Part shown: positions 7,185 through 15,231 of the stretch, piece by piece
Numbering within the stretch: position 1 is the first letter of the stretch
Layout: every line of letters begins with the position of its first letter
Assembly (NCBI GenBank): GCA_964551635.1
Contig: CAZKDZ010000248.1
Coordinates: 1-18,097 of the forward strand
DNA from: JAAXHE01 sp964551635
GTDB taxonomy: Bacteria > Latescibacterota > UBA2968 > GCA-2709665
DNA: 18,097 bases
Direction: 5' to 3'
Notes under the pieces: generated by a model
What the model was told of the DNA's origin: nothing
The model's database searches: none
The model's input: the letters and a program-made list of their open reading frames with translations, nothing else
Position numbers and translations under genes: made by a program

Positions 7185-8156
7185 TCAGCGGTTCTCGCGC
7201 CGCAGGTCCAGCCAGTCCAGTTCGGCCTGCGTCAGCCGGATATCCATCGCCTCCCGGTTCAGGCGGCTTTCCTCAACCGACCTGCAGCCCGACACCGTAA
7301 AGACGTTCAGGGGCTGGTTGAAAAGGTACGCCAGCGCGATCTGCGCCACGGTCCTTCCGCGCTCGCCGGCAAGTTCGGTTGCGCGCTCCAGCCGTGCGAA
7401 GTTCTCTTCGTACCCATAGACCTGCGCGCAGCCTTGCGTCATTCCATTCGCCATCCCGGCGATGTTCTCGCGCGTCAGGAGACCGGAGAAAAATCCCTGC
7501 GCCAGGCTGGACCAGGAAAACACGGGCATCTGTGATTCCCGGTACCAGGTTCTTTCCCCGGCGCCCCGGGGACCCGAGATACTCAGACAGCCCTTCCAGA
7601 CCTCCTTCACACGCACGGCCAGACTGAAATTCGGGCTGCTGGCCACAAACGGCATCAGGCCGCGGTCCGTCGCATACCGATTGGCTTCCCGTATCCGATT
7701 CACCGTCCAGTTGGACCCGCCGAAGGCGCGGATACGTCCCTCTGACATATGCTCGTTCAACGCTTCCACGAGGGGCCCGACCGGCACCGTCGGATCGTCC
7801 CGGTGAAGCAGATAGAGGTCGATGTAGTCCGTCCTGAGCCTGGCCAGGGAGTCGAACAGGTCGGAGGCGACGTCGAACACGGTCACCCGCCGGCTGCGGT
7901 CCGCGTTGGGATGGCCGCCCTTGCCGAGAATGAATACATCGTTTCGATTGCCGCGCCGTTCCATCCAGGCGCCCAGCGCCCGCTCCGCCTTGCCGTTGCC
8001 GTATACCGGCGCGGTATCGAAACTGTTGCAGCCCAGCGCACGAATCCCGTCGAGCAAATCGATGCTCGCTTCGAGATCGTCCGTCGAGACCGTCAACGTG
8101 CCCTGAACCAGCCGGGAGACCGGTTTGTCGATTCCTTCGACGCGGCCGTATTTCAT
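7185..8156 (-). CDS. Aldo/keto reductase
   Basis: 323 residues, the usual length of the family, which reduces carbonyls to alcohols with NAD(P)H in a TIM barrel in the cytoplasm. The catalytic tetrad is complete: D47 (NSFDTAPVYGNG), Y52, K79 (VFILGKGGHP) and H118 (YIDLYLLHRDD). The C-terminal half has QIALAYLFNQPLNVFTVSGC, the typical cofactor-side segment of AKR proteins. The ATG at 8154-8156 is preferred over the one at 8168: the predicted transcription start near 8185 would leave only about 17 bases before the upstream ATG, and GGAT lies at a usable distance before the downstream one. The natural substrate is unknown; a sugar or other aldehyde is plausible given the Gfo/Idh neighbour. It is separated from that gene by the repeat array and has its own promoter. 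Confidence 0.93.
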   Translation of the reverse strand: MKYGRVEGIDKPVSRLVQGTLTVSTDDLEASIDLLDGIRALGCNSFDTAPVYGNGKAERALGAWMERRGNRNDVFILGKGGHPNADRSRRVTVFDVASDLFDSLARLRTDYIDLYLLHRDDPTVPVGPLVEALNEHMSEGRIRAFGGSNWTVNRIREANRYATDRGLMPFVASSPNFSLAVRVKEVWKGCLSISGPRGAGERTWYRESQMPVFSWSSLAQGFFSGLLTRENIAGMANGMTQGCAQVYGYEENFARLERATELAGERGRTVAQIALAYLFNQPLNVFTVSGCRSVEESRLNREAMDIRLTQAELDWLDLRRENR

Positions 8157-8191
8157 GATGGGATCCATATTAAATATGATATATCAGGGAT

Positions 8192-8220
8192 ACTATAAAT
8201 AATATGTTTCTTAATGTGAA
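8192..8220 (-). promoter_or_regulatory. Sigma70-type promoter for the aldo/keto reductase gene
   Basis: On the minus strand, TTCACA (8215-8220) and TATAGT (8192-8197) are spaced by 17 bases, each five of six to consensus. The surrounding stretch is sharply AT-rich compared with its neighbours. Transcription would start near 8185, immediately before the gene. Confidence 0.6.
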
Positions 8221-8242
8221 AAAGCAGCGATCAGATAAAGGC

Positions 8243-8742
8243 GGGCGCCCACAAGGGACGCACCTACGAATTCAACAACGACGCGGCAAGCAGAGCGTTC
8301 AATTCGTGGAAGTCCGGCATTGTAGGGGCGTCCTTTGTGGGCGCCCGGCGACCGGATATCGATAGGGTCCGCCGATGACAAGTCCGGTTATCCGGACCAC
8401 AACGAGGGCAACCGCAGGGGTTGCCCCTACGAATTCAACGTTGTCGCGGAACACAGCGTGTTCAATTCGTGGATGTCAGTTATTGTTGGGGCGTCCCTTG
8501 TGGGCGCCCGGCCATCGGACATCGATACGTTCCGCCGTTGTCAGGCCCCTTTATCCGCACTGCGACGAGGTGAACCACAAGGGTTGCCCCTACGAATTCA
8601 ACACCGGCACGAAAGACAGAGGTTTCAATTCGTGGATGTCCGGTATTGTAGAGACGCTCCTACGAATTCAACAACGACGCGGAAGGCAGAGCGTTCGATT
8701 CGTGGTTGTCCGGTATTGTAGGGGCGTCCCTTGTGGGCGCCC
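8243..8742. repeat. Tandem array of hairpin-forming repeats, 163 bp period
   Basis: Four copies of an imperfect palindrome fill the gap between two same-strand genes. Copy 1 is 8243-8346 and copy 2 is 8406-8509, each 104 bases. Copy 3 starts near 8569 with a truncated right arm, and copy 4 (about 8659-8742) lacks most of its left arm. The outer arms begin GGGCGCCCACAAGGGACGC and continue to CCTAC; the right arm is their reverse complement (two mismatches in 25 for copy 1). Inside lies a second arm pair, ACGAATTCAAC / GTTCAATTCGT. The spacer after copy 1 resembles that after copy 2 (ATCGATA, then TCCGCCG, then TTATCCG), so copies 1-3 repeat with an exact 163-base period. No open frame through the array looks coding. 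The array begins 13 bases after the stop of the Gfo/Idh gene, so it may also end or stabilise that transcript. Confidence 0.85.
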
Positions 8743-8755
8743 GGACCTTCCGAAA

Positions 8756-9742
8756 TCATTCCATCGGGAATTTCAGCCCGATCTGGTCGCGGATGGTATC
8801 CATCGTACCCATGATATCAACGGTCTCATCCAGCGGGATCTCCTCGCTCTCCAGTTTCCCTTCCCGCAGGTAGCGGCCGACCGCTTCCGCCTGGCAGTTG
8901 TACCCGTTCCCGTCGAACGGGCGCTCGACCACCTCCTCCTTGCCGTGCCGCACCAGCGTCGCGGTGGTCCCGCGCCAGAACGGCGGATGAATGCGGATGA
9001 TCCCTTCGGTACCCATAATGTGCGCCCAGTGAGACGTACTGCACTGGATGGACGTGAATAGCATGGCCATCTCACCCGCGTCGTATCCGAGCATCATCCC
9101 GGCCTGTTCGTCCACCTCCAGTTCTCCGATATGCCCCATACCCATCACCCGGGACGGCGTGCGACGGTACACCATGGAAGCGAACGAAAGCGAATAGATG
9201 CCCACGTCCATCAGCGCCCCGCCGCCCAGGGCCGGATCATAGAGGCGGGACTTTGTCGCGCCGGGACGGGACCCGAAGCCGAAGTCCGCCGAAACCATGC
9301 GGACGTCGCCAATGGCGCCGTCCCGCAGCCACTGCCTGACCTGATACATGATCGGCAGAAAGCGCGTCCACATGGCCTCCATCAGAAAGAGGCCTTCCTC
9401 CCGGGCAACCGCGACGATATCGGCGGCTTCCGGCCGATTGATCGCGAACGGTTTCTCGCACAAAACGGGTTTGCCCGCCCTCAGACACAGGATACTGTTC
9501 TCCCTGTGCAGGGAATGCGGCGTTGCAACGTAGATGACGTCCACGTCCGGATCGTCCGCCAGGGCTTCATAGCCCGGGTGCCGGCGGGGAATGCCGAATT
9601 CGTCTCCGAACGCGTCGGCAGCCTGTTGGGTCCGCGAACCCACGGCAACCGGCTCCGCGTCCGGAACCGCCTCCAGACCCTTCACGAACGACCGCGCAAT
9701 GGCCCCCGTACTCAGGATACCCCATCGGATGCTCTCACCCAT
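8756..9742 (-). CDS. Gfo/Idh/MocA oxidoreductase, dimeric dihydrodiol dehydrogenase-like
   Basis: 328 residues from the ATG at 9740-9742, chosen because AGGG lies seven bases upstream; the ATG at 9746-9748 sits too close to it. An N-terminal Rossmann fold (GILSTGAIA, 8-16) binds NAD(P). The family lysine is K97 in CEKPFAINRPEA. W125 (MEAMWTRFLP), D179 and Y183 (GGALMDVGIYS) follow the dihydrodiol/xylose dehydrogenase branch, which uses Lys, Asp and Tyr near the hydride. Members oxidise or reduce cyclic diols, aldoses or deoxyosones. The stop is followed within 13 bases by the repeat array. It starts about 20 bases after the peptidase stop and is the last gene of the cluster. The substrate cannot be read from the sequence. 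Confidence 0.92.
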   Translation of the reverse strand: MGESIRWGILSTGAIARSFVKGLEAVPDAEPVAVGSRTQQAADAFGDEFGIPRRHPGYEALADDPDVDVIYVATPHSLHRENSILCLRAGKPVLCEKPFAINRPEAADIVAVAREEGLFLMEAMWTRFLPIMYQVRQWLRDGAIGDVRMVSADFGFGSRPGATKSRLYDPALGGGALMDVGIYSLSFASMVYRRTPSRVMGMGHIGELEVDEQAGMMLGYDAGEMAMLFTSIQCSTSHWAHIMGTEGIIRIHPPFWRGTTATLVRHGKEEVVERPFDGNGYNCQAEAVGRYLREGKLESEEIPLDETVDIMGTMDTIRDQIGLKFPME

Positions 9743-9762
9743 TTCCATTCCCTCTCTTTTTT

Positions 9763-11619
9763 CTACCCGCCTGCGCCGCGGGGCGTTTCGTCACCGCCGT
9801 CGGCCATGACGCTGGGCGCCAGCGCCTCCAGCTTCGCCAACGGCTCCTCCAGGCTGCGGATCGCCTGCACCCAGAAGCCGGGCTGTTCCAGGTCGCTGCC
9901 AAGACTTCGCTTCGCCACGTTTTCCGCGGTGTCGCTGCCCGTCAGCCGCAGAAAGCTCTCGTAACGGGGCAGGAAGTCCGGGCCCTCCCTCCTGAACATG
10001 GCATAGAGACCCCGGCTCAGCAGATAGCCGAATGTATACGGAAAATTGTAAAACGTCACGCCCGTTATGTAGAAATGCAGCTTGGATGCCCAGAACCAGG
10101 GATCCTCTTCCCCCTCCTGCAGCACGTCGCCGAGTACTTCGCGCTGCTTGCCGGTCATCAGCTCTTTCAGTTGAGACACACTCAACTCTCCGCTGCCGCG
10201 CTCCTCGTACAGCGCCTTTTCAAACTCGAACCGGACCGGTATGTCCAACAGATACGTGCCTCCGTGACCCACCTCCGAATCCAGGACCACGGCTTTCTGC
10301 AACGCGTCCACGTCCAGGTCGGAAAGGACGCCGTCGGCCAGAATCATCTCGGCGAACGTGGAGGCGGACTCCGCCAGCGTCATCGGGTAGTGCCTCGCAA
10401 ACGGCCGAAGATCGCGCATCACGTGGCTGTGAAACGCGTGCCCGGCCTCGTGCGCGAGCGTCAGCGTGTCGCCCATCGTACGGTTGTACGTCATGAAGAT
10501 CCGCGACTCCGAGATCATCGGCGATCCCGTGCAAAAACCGCCGGGACGCTTTCCCGCGCGCGGTTCGTAGTCGATCCACCGCCTGTCGTACATATCCTGC
10601 GTGAAGCGTCCCAGGGCCGGATAAGCCGTGGCGAATGCGCCCTGTACCAGGGATTTTCCCTCATCCCAATCCATGGGCGCCACGTCGGGAAAGGGCAGCG
10701 GGGCGCCAAGGTCATACCATGCCACGTTTTCCAGGCCCATCGCCGTTGCCCGGAATCGCTGGATCCTGCGCCCCACCTCGATTTCGGAAAAAATCGCGTC
10801 GAACATCGCGTCCAGCGTCTTCCGTGAAATCGCGGACTGGAACAGGGCCACGTCGAGAAAATGCGGGACCTCGCGGTAGCGATTCATTGTAAGCCGGGTG
10901 CCGGATATCGCGTTCAGCGCGGCCGCCGCAACGTCTTCAACGCTTTCCCACGCGGCGTTGCCCCCCTCGAATGCGGCCCGCCGGACCCGCCGGTCCGGAT
11001 TTTCCATCAACGACCGGCGTTGGGAGATGGGCACCTTCTCCTCCCGGCCGTCGGGGTACCGCATATCGAATTCCAGCTTTCCTGACAGGGTATCGTAAAG
11101 CCGGCCCCACGCCGAGATACCGTCCACCCTCAGGTCGGCCGCCAGCGCCTCGCGCGCCGAATCCATGGTATACCGGGCCTCGCGGCGCATCCGTGACAGG
11201 AGATAGCCTGCGTCTGAAAGCGACTCCCGGCCCGCGAGCGCCTCGAAACTGCCGTCGGCCGCCGTCTTCAATCCCCTCAGCAGTTCCGTCTGAAGCTTGG
11301 TGGCCTCGGCGTATTGCAGCGTCAACGCGGCCTCTTCCTTCAGATAGGCCTCGTTTCGCGCGTCCGCAGCCGTCAGGCATCCCACGTAGGAGGCCACGTG
11401 ACGCAGCCGCGTGAACAGGTCCTCGCTGCGGAGGAAGATATCTTCCCAGGTTTCGACATTTCCCTCGTCCAGCGGCTCCAGAGCCCTCGCCCTGTCCAGC
11501 AGATCCTGTGTATCCTTCTCCAGGGCATTTTTGAACTTGACCATCTCCGGTCCGTTGAACGCCGGGAAATAGCTCGACAGGTCCCAGTTCATTTCCGCTT
11601 CCGTTGCAGTCTCCGCCAT
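9763..11619 (-). CDS. pepF: M3 family oligoendopeptidase F
   Basis: 618 residues, the normal length for PepF-type zinc peptidases, which cut short peptides in the cytoplasm. The zinc site is complete: H390-E391-A-G-H394 (TLAHEAGHAFHSH) with the third ligand E417 (MTLAESAST). The substrate-side segments GGFCTGSP (about 360-367) and HFYITGVTFYNFPYTFGYLL (515-534) match the family. The ATG at 11617-11619 has GAGG nine bases upstream, overlapping the stop codon of the amidohydrolase gene, so translation is probably coupled. A peptidase inside a catabolic operon is not obviously explained by the pathway; it may hydrolyse a peptide-like or amide compound, or be a bystander. The family call is certain, the biological substrate is not. 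Confidence 0.96.
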   Translation of the reverse strand: MAETATEAEMNWDLSSYFPAFNGPEMVKFKNALEKDTQDLLDRARALEPLDEGNVETWEDIFLRSEDLFTRLRHVASYVGCLTAADARNEAYLKEEAALTLQYAEATKLQTELLRGLKTAADGSFEALAGRESLSDAGYLLSRMRREARYTMDSAREALAADLRVDGISAWGRLYDTLSGKLEFDMRYPDGREEKVPISQRRSLMENPDRRVRRAAFEGGNAAWESVEDVAAAALNAISGTRLTMNRYREVPHFLDVALFQSAISRKTLDAMFDAIFSEIEVGRRIQRFRATAMGLENVAWYDLGAPLPFPDVAPMDWDEGKSLVQGAFATAYPALGRFTQDMYDRRWIDYEPRAGKRPGGFCTGSPMISESRIFMTYNRTMGDTLTLAHEAGHAFHSHVMRDLRPFARHYPMTLAESASTFAEMILADGVLSDLDVDALQKAVVLDSEVGHGGTYLLDIPVRFEFEKALYEERGSGELSVSQLKELMTGKQREVLGDVLQEGEEDPWFWASKLHFYITGVTFYNFPYTFGYLLSRGLYAMFRREGPDFLPRYESFLRLTGSDTAENVAKRSLGSDLEQPGFWVQAIRSLEEPLAKLEALAPSVMADGGDETPRGAGG

Positions 11620-11630
11620 ACGTCAGATCC

Positions 11631-12767
11631 TCAAGTATCGAAATGAACGCCCAGAATCCTTGCCGCGGTGCCCCCCATGATCATCCGCAGGTCGTCCGCG
11701 GTCAAGAACGCGCAGTAATTCTCAATCCATCGCCTCGACTGCCTGTACGTACAGAACCGGTTCTGGAACGGCATATCCGTGCCCCAGTTCAGACGGTCCG
11801 CGCCCACGTTGGCGACCATGGCCTCCAGCACCGGCCGCGCCTCCCGATATGGAAAGTCGAACCAGTCTCCGATTCGGACCGGGAAGCAGACCTCGAGATT
11901 GCAGTTCGGGTTCTCAAACGGCAGCCAGATCTCCCCTGGCATCGGCTGAAATTCATCGTCCGAGACAAACGCGCGCCATGGAAATCCGTGCGTCAGATTC
12001 ACGACTGTCTCGGGATACCGTTCCATCCAGCGCACCAGGACCTTCTGCTCGTCCAGGTAGCCCTGACGGGCGCCGTCCGGCGTCATCCGGCGGGTCACGT
12101 CGCCGGGTCCGGACCCAAGCGTAAAGAAAACCGGTACGCCAAGCGAGGTCGCGGCATCCCAGAACGGCCTGCAGGACGCCGCGTCCCACGGTTCGGTGGT
12201 GCCGAAATAGGCCGGCCGGGCGTTGAACTTGATCGCGTGGAGCCCGTGGTCCTGAATGGCTGTCCGGAGTTCCTCGATCACCGCATCGGTCTCCGTCCGG
12301 ATGCGCCACTCGTCCACGGGCGCCATGGACCGGAGCCGGTCCGGGTACTGGCGCACGCAGCCGGCGAGGAATTCGCTGCTGCGGGTCAGCATCGGGTTGG
12401 TGTGGATGAGCGCCATGTCCACGTCCGCGTAATCCATCTCTGCGATCAGGCTGTGCGGCGTGAACTCCAGGTCCCTCAAATTCGGCGGATAGAACTGTTT
12501 CGTATAATCCTCCCCGTCGATCGTCCAGACCACCCGTCCCTTCCGACCGTCCACCCGGAAGTTCACGTCGGGCAGATCGCTCCAGGACTCGTAATCGGTC
12601 GGGATCAACCCGTCCGAAGTCGCCGGCGCCCGGTCCCGCACGCGCCATGCCGGCTGATGGTGCAGGCCCTGGGCCTCCTGTACCCATTTCAGGTGCGCCG
12701 CGCTGTCTTCGAACCCGGCCGGATCGTCCCCCGGCTCGAAACAATACGCATGGGAATCGAATATCAT
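11631..12767 (-). CDS. Amidohydrolase family protein (Amidohydrolase_2)
   Basis: 378 residues with a TIM-barrel metal-dependent hydrolase or decarboxylase plan: a first strand MIFDSHAY, the strand HAIKFNARPAYFG (K180), VNLTHGFPW (H260) and LNWGTDMPF (D331), ending with a GGTAARILG helix as is usual for PF04909. The first motif is normally D-x-H-x-H; here it reads D4-S-H6-A-Y8, so one metal ligand appears replaced by Tyr. This may mean a single-site or decarboxylase-like centre. The ATG at 12765-12767 has GAGGAG seven bases upstream. The gene lies 16 bases after the PhyH dioxygenase and 11 before the peptidase, so it is co-transcribed. The substrate is unknown; ring opening, lactone hydrolysis or decarboxylation are possible. 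Confidence 0.9.
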   Translation of the reverse strand: MIFDSHAYCFEPGDDPAGFEDSAAHLKWVQEAQGLHHQPAWRVRDRAPATSDGLIPTDYESWSDLPDVNFRVDGRKGRVVWTIDGEDYTKQFYPPNLRDLEFTPHSLIAEMDYADVDMALIHTNPMLTRSSEFLAGCVRQYPDRLRSMAPVDEWRIRTETDAVIEELRTAIQDHGLHAIKFNARPAYFGTTEPWDAASCRPFWDAATSLGVPVFFTLGSGPGDVTRRMTPDGARQGYLDEQKVLVRWMERYPETVVNLTHGFPWRAFVSDDEFQPMPGEIWLPFENPNCNLEVCFPVRIGDWFDFPYREARPVLEAMVANVGADRLNWGTDMPFQNRFCTYRQSRRWIENYCAFLTADDLRMIMGGTAARILGVHFDT

Positions 12768-12783
12768 CGAAACGCTCCTCTGC

Positions 12784-13584
12784 CTATGCGGCGACCTGGT
12801 CGTGCATCAATGCGCCATCGCCGAAGATCATCGAGAATGACGACTTGCGGCTGGAACGGGTTCGCGCGTCGATATAACACGCGCTGAACGCCCGCCTGGG
12901 AATATCCATCCGGTTCACCCCCGACCGGTGCAGCAGCCAGTTGTGCAGAATCACGACCTCACCCGGTTCCATCGTCAGGTCCACGATCCTGTCTTCGGGA
13001 CAGAACACCCGTTCCTGTTCGTCCGTAATGGTATGTCCCTGCTCGCTCAGAATCCCCAGTTGATGGGAACCCGGCACCACCTGTACGCATCCGTTCCCTG
13101 CTGTGGCCGGGTCCAGCGCCGTCCAGACCGTGACCAGCGGGTCCCGGTCCACGTGCCACGAGCTCCCGCCGTCCTGGTGCCACGGCAGGTCGGAACCCTG
13201 TTGAGCCGGTTTGTTCATGAACATGGCCCGGAAACAGGCGATCGAGGCGTGAGCGCCATAGACATACGCACAGATCTCCCTGAAAACCGGCTTCTTCATA
13301 TACGCCAGAAACAATGCATCGTACTCCAGTCCCTGGATCTTCCGGTAGCCCAGACTCGCGCCCTGATGGCCGATTCCGCCGCCCTTCACCTGGTCATACC
13401 GATCGGTGTTCGAATCCAGCTGCATCGTCAGCCGGTTGTAATCCAGCGGCGCCCGGCCCAGCATGATCTCGTCGATTCGTTGCCGCAGTTCAGCGAGTTC
13501 CCCGCTGCCGCACTGCGCTCCGATTTTCAGGTAACCGTCCCGGTGGTAATCGCTCCACTGTTCCTGTGTGATGATCCGCTGCAT
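12784..13584 (-). CDS. Phytanoyl-CoA dioxygenase (PhyH) family Fe(II)/2-oxoglutarate oxygenase
   Basis: 266 residues from the ATG at 13582-13584, which has GGGGGATGG just upstream; an in-frame start 13 codons earlier lacks this. The N-terminus MQRIITQEQWSDYHRDGYLK is the usual PhyH opening. The iron facial triad is H136-x-D138 (DLPWHQDGGSSW) and H219 (HNWLLHRSGVNRM). An arginine at 230 or 231, before AFSACYI, is the likely 2-oxoglutarate ligand. These enzymes hydroxylate small molecules or acyl-CoA using O2 and 2-oxoglutarate. It sits 72 bases after an acyl-CoA ligase and 16 before an amidohydrolase, so it likely acts on a substrate or product of the ligase/hydratase pair. Environmental bacteria encode many PhyH paralogues with unknown substrates. 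Confidence 0.92.
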   Translation of the reverse strand: MQRIITQEQWSDYHRDGYLKIGAQCGSGELAELRQRIDEIMLGRAPLDYNRLTMQLDSNTDRYDQVKGGGIGHQGASLGYRKIQGLEYDALFLAYMKKPVFREICAYVYGAHASIACFRAMFMNKPAQQGSDLPWHQDGGSSWHVDRDPLVTVWTALDPATAGNGCVQVVPGSHQLGILSEQGHTITDEQERVFCPEDRIVDLTMEPGEVVILHNWLLHRSGVNRMDIPRRAFSACYIDARTRSSRKSSFSMIFGDGALMHDQVAA

Positions 13585-13656
13585 AAGTCCATCCCCCGGT
13601 GTTGATTGAAAAAACGGGCCCATCCGAGCGGTTGATCCGGCAGGAAATTCCCGACC

Positions 13657-15231
13657 TCACACCGACATTGCCAGCCGGTCCCGTACAACCTGCTTCCGGA
13701 TCTTGCCGACCGACGTTCTGGGCAGCGCGTCCACGAACACGATCCTGTCAGGGACCTTGAACCTCGCGAGCCGTCCGGCGCAATAGGTCCGTAACCCTTC
13801 CTCGCACAGATCCACACCCGCTCCCCTCACGACCGCCGCGACGACGCGTTCGTCCCGAACCTCATCGGGCAGGCCCACCACGCAGACGTCCACGACGCCT
13901 TCGCACTCCTGAATGACGCTCTCCACTTCGATACTGGAGATATTTTCTCCCGCCCGCCTGATCAAGTCCTTGCCGCGGTCCATGAAATACAGAAATCCGT
14001 CTCTATCCGTACGTACCGTATCCCCGGAATACAGCCATGTCCCGTCCGAGTGGCTTCGCAGGGTTTCGGCCGTTGCACCCGGATTCTTCAGATACCCGAG
14101 CATGACCGTCCTTCCCGGGATCCCCTTCACGATCACCTCACCCGGCGCGCAGGCATCCACCTCCTGGCCCTGTTCGTCAACCACCTTCACCTCGTAACCG
14201 CGCACGGGCTTTCCCATTGCCGCGAGGTTGCGTTCACCCGTCAAGGGACTCATCACGGGGAGCCCGCATGTTTCGGTCATTCCCCACAACTGCTGCAAAG
14301 ACGCTCCGAACCTTCGATGCCAGGCAGCGTACTGGGCCGCGGTCAGATTCTGGGCGAAGGTGACGTTGCGGATCCGGTGCATCGCGTCGGTCTTTCGCCT
14401 CGGCTGGTTCAGCAGCATCCGCAGCAATGCCCCGAACATGGCGGCCATGGTGCAACCGTATTCAATGGCCTGCTCGAAGAACCGGCTCGCGCTGAAACGC
14501 GGCATCACGGCCACACTCGCGCCCGTCACAAGACACGGCCACAGCGCGTGGCATTGCGCGCCGGCGTGAAAGAGGGGAAGCGCCACCAGGTGCCGGTCCT
14601 CCCGCCGCAGCCCCGATCCTGCGGCGAACACGTCCGCGCCATAGACGAAATTGGCATTGGTCAACATCACGCCTTTGGGCCGTGAGGTGGTACCCGAGGT
14701 GTAAAGCAGCTGCACCACGCGATCCGCGCCTCCGGCCCCGTCCGGCGGTTCGGCGTTCTGCCCGGACAGCGCTTCTTCATAGGCGCGGCATCCCGCGGGG
14801 GCGCCTTCGCCCGTATCGCACACCACGCTAACGATTCCCGCATCCGCCGCAACTTCGTTCGCCACCTCCAGGCACGCCGATTCCGTAAATATCGCCTTGC
14901 TTTCCGAATGGGCGACCAGGTACGCCAGTTCTTCCGTTGTTGAAGCCGGATTCGTAGGCATCACCACGGCCCCGAGATACGATGCGGCAAGGATCAACTG
15001 GGCGTGGGCCGGATGGTTGGACAGGTGCAGATTGAAGACGTCTCCGGGACGGACTCCAAGTTCATACAACAGATTGGCCGCCTGATGAACGCTCTCCTGG
15101 AACGCGGCATATGTCCACCTGAAGACCTGCCCGTCTCCCCGTTCGTACACCATCCACTCCCGGTCCGGCTGTTTTCCGGCGAAACCCGTGAAATCGCCGT
15201 AGAGCGTCCGGTCCCCCGCATCGTCGATCAT
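13657..15231 (-). CDS. AMP-forming acyl-CoA ligase, CaiC-like
   Basis: 524 residues from the ATG at 15229-15231, which forms an ATGA overlap with the stop of the crotonase gene. The adenylate-forming signatures are complete: P-loop YTSGTTSRPKG (177-187), GMTET (317-321), YSGDT with D404, the hinge MDRGKD with R419, and the catalytic C-terminal lysine K510 (SVGKIRKQ). The N-terminal half (RPGDVFNLHLSNHPAHAQLI, then MPTNPASTTEELAYL) resembles crotonobetaine/carnitine-CoA ligases and related short-acid ligases. It joins a carboxylic acid to CoA using ATP. With the crotonase beside it, it most likely activates an unsaturated or hydroxy acid. Carnitine-type substrates are a reasonable guess only; other acids are equally allowed. 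Confidence 0.93.
   Translation of the reverse strand: MIDDAGDRTLYGDFTGFAGKQPDREWMVYERGDGQVFRWTYAAFQESVHQAANLLYELGVRPGDVFNLHLSNHPAHAQLILAASYLGAVVMPTNPASTTEELAYLVAHSESKAIFTESACLEVANEVAADAGIVSVVCDTGEGAPAGCRAYEEALSGQNAEPPDGAGGADRVVQLLYTSGTTSRPKGVMLTNANFVYGADVFAAGSGLRREDRHLVALPLFHAGAQCHALWPCLVTGASVAVMPRFSASRFFEQAIEYGCTMAAMFGALLRMLLNQPRRKTDAMHRIRNVTFAQNLTAAQYAAWHRRFGASLQQLWGMTETCGLPVMSPLTGERNLAAMGKPVRGYEVKVVDEQGQEVDACAPGEVIVKGIPGRTVMLGYLKNPGATAETLRSHSDGTWLYSGDTVRTDRDGFLYFMDRGKDLIRRAGENISSIEVESVIQECEGVVDVCVVGLPDEVRDERVVAAVVRGAGVDLCEEGLRTYCAGRLARFKVPDRIVFVDALPRTSVGKIRKQVVRDRLAMSV

Noticed and set aside
8243..8742. CRISPR array
   Set aside because: The period is 163 bases, units are about 104-base palindromes, and the spacers resemble one another rather than being unique.
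8243..8742. Complete insertion sequence
   Set aside because: No transposase frame is present inside or beside the repeats.
8335..9061. Plus-strand open frames through the repeat array and into the Gfo/Idh gene
   Set aside because: They are frames created by the repeats and by the antisense of a well-supported gene; the same peptide fragments recur with each repeat.
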